Position numbers and translations under genes: made by a program. From assembly GCA_019359375.1 (NCBI GenBank), contig JAHHHL010000044.1:1-56037 (forward strand): DNA of 56,037 bases. Reading direction: 5' to 3'. The stretch is from Lyngbya sp. HA4199-MV5 (GTDB lineage: Bacteria; Cyanobacteriota; Cyanobacteriia; Leptolyngbyales; Leptolyngbyaceae). The notes below the pieces were generated by a model. The model was not told the DNA's origin. It searched no databases and was given only the letters and a program-made list of their open reading frames with translations. Positions 43,820 through 52,090 of this stretch are shown here, piece by piece (position 1 is the stretch's first letter; each line of letters starts with the position of its first letter).

Positions 43820-44893
43820 CTAGGCTAGCTCAATCTGGCAGTCATCGCCAATCATAAAACGAAGTGCTTTTGGACGTTGCGGTGCCGTTTTCAGGTGGGC
43901 GCGCTGTCCAATCACACTGTCAACAATGCGCTGATGGATGCCGACAATCCGTGCACCTTGAAGAATCACGCTATGTTCTAAGTCTGCGTCAATGAGCGTT
44001 ACTTGATCCGCAATACTACTGTAAGGACCAATAAAAGAATTCTCCAGGTGGCAATCTTTGCCAATTGTCACAGGTCCCCGTACCGTGCAGTTGATGAGCT
44101 TAGAACCATGACCAATCTGGACACGCCCAGAGATTTGGGTTTGAGCGTCCAGTTCGCCGCAGAGATCTGATTGCAGGCAAGTATCGAGAATAATCTGATT
44201 GGCTTCGAGCAAATCATCTTTTTTGCCTGTGTCAAGCCACCAGCCTTCAATTTGACGTGCCTCAACATGCTTTTGCTGGTCAATCAAATTTTGGATCGCA
44301 TCTGTAATTTCAAGCTCACCTCTTGGAGAGGGTTGGATGCGATCGATCGAGGCATGAATCGTCTGCGCGAAAAAGTAGATACCGACCAGCGCCAAGTTTG
44401 ACGGAGGTACTTTAGGCTTTTCGACTAAATGCACAACTCTTCCTTGCTCATCCACTTGGGCAACACCAAAGGCACTTGGGTTGACAACAGGACGCAACAT
44501 AATGAGCGCATCCATCTGCTGCTCCTTAAAGTGATCGAGGAACCCACCCAGTTCATTTTGGATCAGGTTATCGCCCAGATACATGACAAAGGAAGAATCG
44601 CCCAGGAAAGGGCGAGCAATTTTGACGGCATGTGCCAGACCAGCCGGGTGCTCTTGCAAAATGTAGGTAATTCTGGCACCGAAGCGATCGCCATCGCCCG
44701 TTTTTGCCTTCACCTCTTCGCCCGTTTCAGGACTGATAATAATGCCAATATCAGTAATGCCGGTTGCCACAATGGCCTCAATGCCGTACCAAAGAATTGG
44801 TTTGTTCGCAACGGGCACCAGTTGCTTAGCACCTGTATACGTCAATGGTCGTAGCCGTGTACCCTTACCGCCACTAAGAATGATTGCTTTCAT
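43820..44893 (-). CDS. rfbA: Glucose-1-phosphate thymidylyltransferase (long form)
   Basis: This 357-residue enzyme couples dTTP and glucose-1-phosphate to dTDP-glucose. The catalytic signature SGGKGTRLRPLTYTGAKQLV starts at residue 8, and GDGDRFGARITYILQEHPAG and YLGDNLIQNELGGF complete the sugar-nucleotide site. Unlike the ~290-residue RmlA, it has a C-terminal left-handed beta-helix (about 240-340), as in the RmlA_long group. It lies 30 bp after rfbC and shares its operon. Confidence 0.94.
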   Translation of the reverse strand: MKAIILSGGKGTRLRPLTYTGAKQLVPVANKPILWYGIEAIVATGITDIGIIISPETGEEVKAKTGDGDRFGARITYILQEHPAGLAHAVKIARPFLGDSSFVMYLGDNLIQNELGGFLDHFKEQQMDALIMLRPVVNPSAFGVAQVDEQGRVVHLVEKPKVPPSNLALVGIYFFAQTIHASIDRIQPSPRGELEITDAIQNLIDQQKHVEARQIEGWWLDTGKKDDLLEANQIILDTCLQSDLCGELDAQTQISGRVQIGHGSKLINCTVRGPVTIGKDCHLENSFIGPYSSIADQVTLIDADLEHSVILQGARIVGIHQRIVDSVIGQRAHLKTAPQRPKALRFMIGDDCQIELA

Positions 44894-44923
44894 AAAATGA
44901 GCCTTTGCGGGGAGCGTTGTGTG

Positions 44924-45469
44924 TTAGGGATAGACTTCAGCCAGTTTAAGCGGCTTGCCTGCTTGATCTTTTGCGGATAAAATTGGCTCTGCTGTTAAAG
45001 ACCAGTCGATCGCTAAGGCAGGATCATTCCAAAGCACCGATCGCTCATGTTGTGGTGCATAGTAATCTGTCGCTTTGTACAGGACTTCAGCAACGTCAGA
45101 AACCACCACAAAGCCGTGACCAAATCCAGCCGGGATCCACAGCATGTGCTTGTTTTTTGCACTGAGGGTGCGGCTTACCCATTGCCCAAAGGTGGGTGAA
45201 TGCTGACGCAGATCAACCGCCACATCCAATATAGTGCCCACGACAGCTCGCACTAATTTACCTTGAGGCTGCTGAATCTGGTAGTGTAGCCCCCGCAGGA
45301 CGTTCTGGCAGGAGCGGGAGTGGTTGTCTTGCACAAACTGACCGGGAACCCCAGTTTTATCGGTAAAGACACGTTCGTTGAAGCTTTCAAAAAAGAAGCC
45401 ACGATCGTCTTCAAAGACGCGGGGCTCAAAGAGCAGAACATCGGGTATTTCAGTGGGTAAGACATTCAT
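44924..45469 (-). CDS. rfbC: dTDP-4-dehydrorhamnose 3,5-epimerase
   Basis: This 181-residue cupin-fold enzyme epimerises dTDP-4-keto-6-deoxyglucose at C3 and C5. Conserved segments are FEPRVFEDDRGFFFESFN, FVQDNHSRSCQNVLRGLHYQ (with the catalytic His in RGLHYQ), VAVDLRQHSPTFGQWVSRTL and WIPAGFGHGFVV. It has the full family length. It is the first gene of the dTDP-sugar set, with its promoter presumably in the 570-bp region upstream. Confidence 0.95.
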   Translation of the reverse strand: MNVLPTEIPDVLLFEPRVFEDDRGFFFESFNERVFTDKTGVPGQFVQDNHSRSCQNVLRGLHYQIQQPQGKLVRAVVGTILDVAVDLRQHSPTFGQWVSRTLSAKNKHMLWIPAGFGHGFVVVSDVAEVLYKATDYYAPQHERSVLWNDPALAIDWSLTAEPILSAKDQAGKPLKLAEVYP

Positions 45470-46036
45470 TTAAGATTCCTCACTCAAGATTCCTCACAAT
45501 AATGCCTTGCACGCAAGCTTTAGAGCGTTTGATGAGAACTTTGCACTCGGTTTTACCCAATTTATGCCCTAACTCTAAGCGTTATAGCTTGATGATCGGT
45601 TAATACTCAACGCGTAGAAGCGATCTTCACCAAAAAATGAAGATTCCACATCAAAAACATACGTAGTACGTGAGTTTATGCAAGCAACTATAAATAATCA
45701 AAATCATCAGTAACGTGCAAACCGCGATACGGATGAACCTGTGGCTCGATCGCAAGCAGCGAGGGGTTAACGCTTAACGCTCAGACGAGCTGAATGCAGG
45801 CTTTTAGCCACTCAAATCGGCTTCGGCTAGAGGGAGATGCCTCCTGTGACCAAGTACGGGTTCCTGAGTACCAGCTTTCTCTTTAGCTTTCTACCAACTC
45901 AGTGACACTGAATCAGTGACACTCAAATTGGAGCCACCTATGCAAAAGCGTAGCAAAAGCAATGAGATGAACAGTTTCTCCAATTGCTACGATGCTACGC
46001 CTGCTTCATATTTAGAATTGTCTGATTAGTTGAAAC
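45470..46036. other. Intergenic region, no gene seen
   Basis: This AT-rich region lies between rfbC and a secreted protein gene. It includes a small palindrome (ACGTAGTACGT near 45661) and a duplicated CAGTGACACT (about 45900-45925). No open frame looks coding and no terminator is clear. Confidence 0.45.
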
Positions 46037-46435
46037 TTAGACGCTACAGACAGGCTTGTCGTTTGCGTTGAGCTTAATCGTGCCTTCAGAGCCACCCACC
46101 ACAAAAGGCTCCTGCCCCTCTCCTACTGTTCTGACAAAGACTGGCTTCTGAAGCAAGCACGCTCTGATTTTTTCGCCCCAAGCTGGATAGTCAGTCGGCG
46201 TACCGTCAGTGATCGGGGTGTTTGTCGTGATCGCGGGGTCTTTCACGATCGACAGTTCGATCGGTAACGTGAAATAGATGGGTGTGACTGGTGGGGTAGG
46301 AAGATCAACCGAGCGACCGCCCACAATGGTTTCGCTGTCGGGTGAGTTAGTGACGGCTAGGGGGGCTGCCGAAGCAGCAGCAGCACAACCCATTGAAAGT
46401 GCAACCGTAGCGGCAATCGCAAATCGTTTCAACAT
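46037..46435 (-). CDS. Small secreted protein of unknown function
   Basis: This 132-residue protein has a classical signal peptide (MLKRFAIAATVALSMGCAAA, probably cleaved after ASA near residue 24). The mature part of about 108 residues is rich in Pro and Thr (DLPTPPVTPIYFTLPIEL), with two cysteines (ACLLQKP and PVCSV at the very end) that could form a disulfide. I do not recognise a domain. It sits alone with long spacers on both sides. An extracytoplasmic location is well supported by the signal; the role is not. Confidence 0.75.
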   Translation of the reverse strand: MLKRFAIAATVALSMGCAAAASAAPLAVTNSPDSETIVGGRSVDLPTPPVTPIYFTLPIELSIVKDPAITTNTPITDGTPTDYPAWGEKIRACLLQKPVFVRTVGEGQEPFVVGGSEGTIKLNANDKPVCSV

Positions 46436-46795
46436 AGCAGGGATCTCCTCAATAATTTTGTAGTGATTGACTGTTTCTGCGCGATCGATAACGGGGTGAT
46501 GCCCTGTTACGGATATCCCTTCATTGATATCCCTATCATTTATAGAGCTAACAAGTGGCTATCATTCATCCCTCGAAAGGGATAAACTTTAAGGGGTGGC
46601 TATGCACGGTGCAATCCCTATGCACATTACCATAGCTTAAGCGGTTGAAGCACCACAATGCTACGCAAGCGAACCTTGTCACGGACGATCGCGCCGCTTA
46701 GATAACATTGCTCCAAAACTGACCGAAAAAGAGGATATTCCAGCGAGAGCAAAGCTTATCCATACACAGTTTTGGGCAGAGTGCCTTGAATAAGA
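46436..46795. other. Intergenic region with short direct repeats
   Basis: GATATCCCT occurs twice within about 20 bp (near 46513 and 46529), next to a T-rich segment. It lies upstream of the small secreted protein gene and may contain its promoter. No gene is seen. Confidence 0.45.
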
Positions 46796-49021
46796 TCAAT
46801 GAGACGGCTGGATCAACGAGACAGCGCGTTCGACGAGTGCGGTTGCTGTAATGCCGTTGACTGCCATCAGTTCACTAGCGCTGGCAGTCGTTTCCCCTCG
46901 TTTCCAGGCAAACGTATCTCGGTTGGCGCGACTCCGTAGCATGATTGGCTCCAACATTCCACTGGCACCACCTGTCACCCCAATCAGCGCATCACCGCCA
47001 AAGAGTTGTTCAAAGTCGGTGTCGCCCAGGAACGCGCTATCGGGTTCAGAGCAGAGTTCCCAGGCAACATCCGTAGCGCGATACAGGCGACGAGGGTTGA
47101 TAACAGAAACAATGCGTACACCAACGCCTTCTGCTGTTAAACGCGTGGCGGCTTCAAACACAGGTAGCAGGGTCATATCGCCAATGACTGCAAACACAAC
47201 GGTTTTGCTGCCGCTGGTTTCATGGAGCGTGATGGCACCGTTGGCGATCGCGTCTTCGGTCTGCGCAAACGTCGTCCGAATAGGTAAGGGCGATTTGCTG
47301 GCAGTAATGACAACGCCCTTGTTTTTCTGCGTCAGCGCCCAGTTGTAGCACACCTGAATGCTGTTGGCATCGGGTGGAAACAGCGGAAAGACGTTGCCGT
47401 TTCGCATCATCGCCGCGAAGTATGCCTCGATTTCAGGGCGTTGATGCGTCCACCCGTTACGACCTTGCTCTAACGCGCCTGCCGTAAACAGGGTGACAGT
47501 AGCAGGGGTAGGGCGACGGAGTTCTGCCATCGCCTGCGTGACCGTTTGCCAGATGGGTAAGCCATTGATCGCAAACGATTCGTAGGAGCACCAGAGCGAT
47601 CGCGCCCCCATGAGCGCCAGCCCAGCCGCCAAACCCGCACAGGCATCTTCACTGAGCGGTTCGTATACTTGCCCGATCGGTTTCTGGAAGTACAGCGGAT
47701 CTTCGGTTGGGTGAATAATTTTAAGTGCCTGGTTGATATTGGCGATGCCAGAGGCTTCATTCCCGTCTGCATTCGTCACGACAAAGGCAGGATCGGCTTG
47801 CCCCACAGCAGCCACCAGTTTGCCCATTGCGGTCGTGGAAACTTTGGGATCTTCCCCCACAGCAAATGCTTCTAATGGCAGTGTCCCTAACTCTGGTAAG
47901 GGCAGAACCGATTCGGTAACGGCTGTTTTGCTGGCAGGACCGCCGCCAGCACGTTCGCAGTTCGTGCGCACGAGATCCCAAGCAGCAGGCGTTAAAGCGC
48001 GAGCATGAAGGGCAGCAATGATGTCAGGATTTTCTAACGTGTGCTGGGCGTAGAGGTTATGAGATTTTGACCCACGGGCATGAACGCCAGACCCTTTCAA
48101 CTGCTTGATGATGAGAACCGTGAGTTTGCCACCCAACGCCGATCGCGCCGCTTCGTTAGTTTTTGCTAAGACAGCTTGCCCGAACGCGAGACGCTGTTCA
48201 AAGGAGAAGGCAGAGTTGTCTACATACGCACCGGGCTGATTTTGATCGTCAAAGTCCTTCGCATCAATCAGTACGACCTGCTCAAAGCCATTGCCGCGCC
48301 AGTAGGCTTCCATCTCGGCATTGGTTTTCAGCGATACCATGCTGTGATGTTCTTGAGAGTAGCCGTTCCATACCAGGACGGGGAGGAAGTTGGTGGCGTG
48401 GGGATACGCGGTGTGGAAGTGGGCGATCGCGCTTACAACATAGGGCTCACCCAACCCGCCATCGCCAACGGTGAAGGGAAAGAGCTTATCTCGATGCAAC
48501 AGTGCCGCTGCCATCGCAAAGTGTTGTCCCTGACCCAGTGGACCCGCTGGTGCCAGGATGCCGGGAATGAAGCCCGATAGATGACCCAGTAAGCCATGCT
48601 GTTCCCGGAAGCGATCGCGCAACTGCTGCACGGTGGTAATGCCCATGTCTTCGAGCGATCGATCCAGAAACATGGCGCAGTAGAAGCCGGGAGCATGGTG
48701 TCCCACTTCGGTCAGGATATTTTTGTAGCCCAGCATAACCAGGGCAGCGTAGACTTCTGCCTGACTCGCAAACCCGCCGGGATGCCCCGATGCCTTACTT
48801 GCCGTCATTTGCAGGATCAGGTAGCGCAACGCATCGGCATATAGCAGCGTTTGATAGGCAGCAGCGGGATCGGTGAGATCGGCGATCGCGGTTTGCTCTT
48901 CGCTAATCACTGGAGCCTTGCCGTAGGCATCAAACCCTGAAACTGAATCGCTGAAATATTGGATGCCGTCACAAAATGCTGGAGCGCTCACGGATTGGGG
49001 ATTAGGAGTCACTGCGGTCAT
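46796..49021 (-). CDS. Transketolase/phosphoketolase-like thiamine-diphosphate enzyme
   Basis: This 741-residue enzyme has a transketolase-type N-terminal half (ASGHPGGFASQAEVYAAL, about 75-92; HLSGFIPGILAPAGPLGQGQ; cofactor motif GDGGLGEPYVVSAI ending in a conserved Asn about 33 residues on). Its C-terminal half reads more like phosphoketolase (SLWCSYESFAINGLPIWQTV, GRNGWTHQRPEIEAYFAAMM, FPLFPPDANSIQVCYNWAL). It lacks the GPGHGGP motif of canonical phosphoketolases. It should act on a phosphosugar or ketose by C-C bond cleavage, but whether acetyl-phosphate or a ketol transfer product results cannot be told. It is divergent from a dienelactone hydrolase gene. Confidence 0.8.
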   Translation of the reverse strand: MTAVTPNPQSVSAPAFCDGIQYFSDSVSGFDAYGKAPVISEEQTAIADLTDPAAAYQTLLYADALRYLILQMTASKASGHPGGFASQAEVYAALVMLGYKNILTEVGHHAPGFYCAMFLDRSLEDMGITTVQQLRDRFREQHGLLGHLSGFIPGILAPAGPLGQGQHFAMAAALLHRDKLFPFTVGDGGLGEPYVVSAIAHFHTAYPHATNFLPVLVWNGYSQEHHSMVSLKTNAEMEAYWRGNGFEQVVLIDAKDFDDQNQPGAYVDNSAFSFEQRLAFGQAVLAKTNEAARSALGGKLTVLIIKQLKGSGVHARGSKSHNLYAQHTLENPDIIAALHARALTPAAWDLVRTNCERAGGGPASKTAVTESVLPLPELGTLPLEAFAVGEDPKVSTTAMGKLVAAVGQADPAFVVTNADGNEASGIANINQALKIIHPTEDPLYFQKPIGQVYEPLSEDACAGLAAGLALMGARSLWCSYESFAINGLPIWQTVTQAMAELRRPTPATVTLFTAGALEQGRNGWTHQRPEIEAYFAAMMRNGNVFPLFPPDANSIQVCYNWALTQKNKGVVITASKSPLPIRTTFAQTEDAIANGAITLHETSGSKTVVFAVIGDMTLLPVFEAATRLTAEGVGVRIVSVINPRRLYRATDVAWELCSEPDSAFLGDTDFEQLFGGDALIGVTGGASGMLEPIMLRSRANRDTFAWKRGETTASASELMAVNGITATALVERAVSLIQPSH

Positions 49022-49194
49022 GCTTTAGATACCTACTGCAACGAAGAGTCTGCGATCGTCTTTTAACAATAGTACATAGCCAGTTGCACAAAAAGATGGC
49101 GAGAGTTTTGATGCCTGACGCAGGCAGTGACTGATGCCACAACCTCTAATAGCAACCTGTTAGACTCAATGCCATCCCCTACCGTGCTTTGCTG

Positions 49195-49899
49195 ATGTCT
49201 TTGCCGCGATCGCTCACCTTCCCCTCTGGCAACGAAACCCTTCACGCTTACTATGCCTGTCCAGAGGGAGAGGGATCATTCCCAGGGGTTGTCGTCATCC
49301 ATGAAGTCTTTGGGCTGACGGAGAATATCAAAGATATCACGCAGCGTTTTGCCGATGCAGGCTATGCTGCCTTAGCTGTCGATCTGTTTACAGGACGCAA
49401 TCGCGTGGTTTGCATGGTGCGCTTTCTGGCAGACATGTTTACCAATGCCTTTGATCATGGTGGAATCCATGACTTGAAAGCCGCACTCACGTTTTTGGCT
49501 GAGCAACCAGAGGTGGATGCCGAAAAGCTGGGCGCGATCGGCTTTTGTTTAGGCGGCGGCTTTGCAGTGGCGTGGGCATGTACCGATGACCGCCTCAAAG
49601 TGATTGCGCCCTACTATGGTGCCAACCCGCGACCATTAGAAGCCGTTGCCCGCTCCTGTCCAGTGGTCGGTTCTTACCCCAGTCGAGATTTCACTGCCAA
49701 AGCAGGACGCAAGCTAGAAGCGGCGCTGGAGCAATACAATGTGGCGCACGATATCAAGATCTATGAGGGGGCAAAGCATTCATTTTTCAACGATCGGGGC
49801 AAAGCGTATGATGCGGAGGCGGCAACTGACTCCTGGCAACGAGTGCTAAATTTCTTTCAGATGCATATTAAACCAGCGTCTACACCGTATGCAACGTGA
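49195..49899 (+). CDS. Dienelactone hydrolase family protein
   Basis: This 234-residue alpha/beta hydrolase carries the family's Cys-Asp-His triad. The nucleophile Cys is in AIGFCLGGGFAVAW (about residue 120), the Asp is likely near SYPSRDFTA, and the His is in GAKHSFFND. Conserved VVVIHEVFGLTENIKDITQRF is near the N-terminus. It is probably cytosolic. The family hydrolyses lactones and esters; the natural substrate here is unknown. ATG is chosen; an in-frame TTG lies two codons upstream. It is divergent from the transketolase-like gene across about 170 bp. Confidence 0.88.
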   Translation: MSLPRSLTFPSGNETLHAYYACPEGEGSFPGVVVIHEVFGLTENIKDITQRFADAGYAALAVDLFTGRNRVVCMVRFLADMFTNAFDHGGIHDLKAALTFLAEQPEVDAEKLGAIGFCLGGGFAVAWACTDDRLKVIAPYYGANPRPLEAVARSCPVVGSYPSRDFTAKAGRKLEAALEQYNVAHDIKIYEGAKHSFFNDRGKAYDAEAATDSWQRVLNFFQMHIKPASTPYAT

Positions 49900-49943
49900 A
49901 AAATCGTTCGTTGTTACCAGTTGGCAAGAGCTTTGAAGCAGCT

Positions 49944-50873
49944 CTATGCGGTCGTTGTTTGCGCGATCGCGCCCTTTTGATCAATTTGGAGCACATGCAC
50001 CTGTACTGTAAATGACTGATCTGCCCAGGCAGTGGCGATCGCGTCCTTTACCGCCTCTGCCGTTTGGGAATCTGTCAATGCCAGCAGGGTGGGTCCTGCG
50101 CCACTAATGACCATCCCATCAGCACCTGCATCAAGCGCCGCTGCCTGTAACGTTTCATAGCCTGGAATCAGAGCTTGTCGGTACGGTTGATGGATGCGAT
50201 CGTGCATCGCAGCCTTGAGCCATTCCCGGTTGCCTGTTTCTAGCCCACGCAGCAGCAAACCTAAATGCGCCGCGTTGAAGATCGCATCGGCACGGCTGTA
50301 GGTTGTGGGTAGCACTTGTCGAGCAAGTTTTGTGGAAAGCTCAAAGGCTGGAATCGCCACGATCGGGACAATGCTAGGGTGCCAGGGAATGTTGCAACGC
50401 TCCCAGGGGCGATCGATCCCTGTAGCCGACAAGCAGCACCCTCCGACCAGGGCTGGCACGACATTATCTGGATGTCCCTCAATGGCGATCGCCAGTTGCA
50501 TCAATGCCTCGAGCGTAAGCGGCGATCCTGCCAGCGCATTGGCTCCCACCAGACCACCCACGATCGCGGTCGCTGAACTACCCAAACCACGCGACAGCGG
50601 TACACCCAACTGAATCTCAATCCTTATCGGCGGTGGCACCTGCTTTAGATGCTGGAACACTCTGGCAAACGCCTGATACACCAGATTACTCTTATCCGTT
50701 GTCACCAGCTTTGCTTCTGCACCGATCGCCGTAATCACAACCTGTTCATCACCAGGCGGCAGCAACGAAAAGCAAAACTGATTTGAGAGCGTCAGTGCTG
50801 CTCCTAAACAATCAAAGCCAGGTCCTAAGTTCGCCGTTGTCGCAGGAACCGTAACAGTAACAGTAGAAATCAC
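49944..50873 (-). CDS. thrB: Homoserine kinase
   Basis: This 309-residue GHMP-family kinase phosphorylates homoserine with ATP in threonine synthesis. It begins at GTG ([20 protein letters not shown]), with the substrate loop [13 protein letters not shown], the ATP-binding loop [20 protein letters not shown] (about 90-109) and the C-terminal GHMP motif [18 protein letters not shown]. It has the full family length. No other threonine gene is in the window. No strong ribosome-binding site precedes the GTG. Confidence 0.95.
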   Translation of the reverse strand: MISTVTVTVPATTANLGPGFDCLGAALTLSNQFCFSLLPPGDEQVVITAIGAEAKLVTTDKSNLVYQAFARVFQHLKQVPPPIRIEIQLGVPLSRGLGSSATAIVGGLVGANALAGSPLTLEALMQLAIAIEGHPDNVVPALVGGCCLSATGIDRPWERCNIPWHPSIVPIVAIPAFELSTKLARQVLPTTYSRADAIFNAAHLGLLLRGLETGNREWLKAAMHDRIHQPYRQALIPGYETLQAAALDAGADGMVISGAGPTLLALTDSQTAEAVKDAIATAWADQSFTVQVHVLQIDQKGAIAQTTTA

Positions 50874-51622
50874 GAAAGCATATTTATGAGGCAGAATGGT
50901 TTCATTTTCCCACGATCGGGTAGAGGAGAGGCATGAAGGAAGCGGTGTAGCAGGGAAGTCCGTAGGGTTACTTCAGTGTGTAGGGTTTGGGTAATACGCT
51001 CCTGAGCAAAGGGGTATCAACCCCTTCATCTCGAGATTGATGATCTTTAGTTCACTTACGAGTTGACTTACGCCAGCTACTTACGCCAGGTGAGTCGATC
51101 GACGTTAAGAACAAATGTAGAAACACTACTCAATCTTTGCTTAGATCTGGCAAGAGGTAGATTGGTGCCATGAGTTGAACGTGATAAAAAACGTAGAGCT
51201 AATCAAGTACCTATCCGGATGACATCATGCCAGATTTGGAAAACTTTTATAGAAAAGTATAATATTGCATGTTATTTTTTATACACGCGTACATAATTGT
51301 AAATCTTTATTTAAAGTTTTGGTAAAGTTGACGGTGTTAGCTGTTAGAAATACTAGGAATAACCGTCTTGTTAAAAGAGAACCCACAACTAAAAACCCTA
51401 ATTCGCTTTGCCCGCTACGGACGAACATAAGTGCTTGCTCACTTTAAATCTGCTTGAAATAACGGAGAGGGTTTACCTCCAACCCAAGCATTGCTCAAGT
51501 CATTTCTGTAGAAACTGGTATTGTTGAGCTTTTCTAATGACTGCACCTCCGGTCGCGATCAAAGAAAACGCTCCAGTAGGACTCGTGTATCTTCTAGTTG
51601 TTTTAAAGTTCACGTAAACAAA
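50874..51622. other. Long AT-rich intergenic region
   Basis: This region lies between thrB and a small secreted protein gene and includes an AT-rich tract (about 51235-51330, for example AAAAGTATAATATTGCATG). A 60-residue frame there is not credible as protein. A promoter for the downstream gene is possible (TATAAT-like at 51255-51265), but its -35 box is not clear. Confidence 0.45.
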
Positions 51623-51910
51623 ATGGAGCGCCCTCACAAGCTACTTGAGTTTAGAAAAACGCCTCACTTAATGAGCGCGATGGGGTCGTTTGTCAGCGGG
51701 TCGATCGTCTCGTTTGGTATAGTCAGCGCCATGCTTTGTTTCATGAGCCTCGACAGGGCATATCCGATCGCCGCCACCGTCGCCTTCACGCTTGCAACAA
51801 CCCCACCTCCCGCAACAGCCGCCCTAGGTGGAACAACAATCGATGACTATCAACCACCCGACAACGGCGGTCCAGGCAAATCAGGCGGGTCAGGAACACG
51901 TTGGCAATAG
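51623..51910 (+). CDS. Small exported protein ending in a PPDNGGPG...GSGTR motif
   Basis: This protein of up to 95 residues has an internal hydrophobic signal/anchor (GSFVSGSIVSFGIVSAMLCF, about residues 21-40). A Thr/Pro/Ala-rich segment follows, and the tail is DDYQPPDNGGPGKSGGSGTR plus Trp-Gln. Tails of the form PPDxGxPxxxxGxGTR occur at the mature N-termini of several secreted cyanobacterial proteins, such as DUF928-type ones, where a larger domain normally follows. Here the gene stops at once, so it may be a truncated or minimal version. Start choice is uncertain: a longer frame begins at 51521, and ATG at 51671 is also possible. Function is unknown. Confidence 0.55.
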   Translation: MERPHKLLEFRKTPHLMSAMGSFVSGSIVSFGIVSAMLCFMSLDRAYPIAATVAFTLATTPPPATAALGGTTIDDYQPPDNGGPGKSGGSGTRWQ

Positions 51911-52045
51911 GCACGATCGAACCATCACGATCGGGCAATCACAAATCGGGCAATCATCATCGGATAACAAGCGCTCGATCGACGAACCAGACCGCTTGCT
52001 TAGCCGCCGCCTATGCTCAAAGCAGCTTCCATGCCCATCCACAGC

Positions 52046-52090
52046 GTTTTACAGTGGTCGGTTTTACGGCGGTCGGTTTTACAGCGGTCG
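52046..52090. repeat. Three tandem 15-bp units at the 3' end of the GH57 gene
   Basis: The units GTTTTACAGTGGTCG, GTTTTACGGCGGTCG and GTTTTACAGCGGTCG lie head to tail. On the minus strand each reads Arg-Pro-(Leu/Pro)-stop-Asn, so the last codons and stop of the glucan branching enzyme gene are repeated twice more downstream. Confidence 0.9.

Noticed and set aside
51265-51447. 60-residue frame in the AT-rich spacer after thrB
   Set aside because: Composition follows the AT-rich DNA, there is no ribosome-binding site and no recognisable domain.
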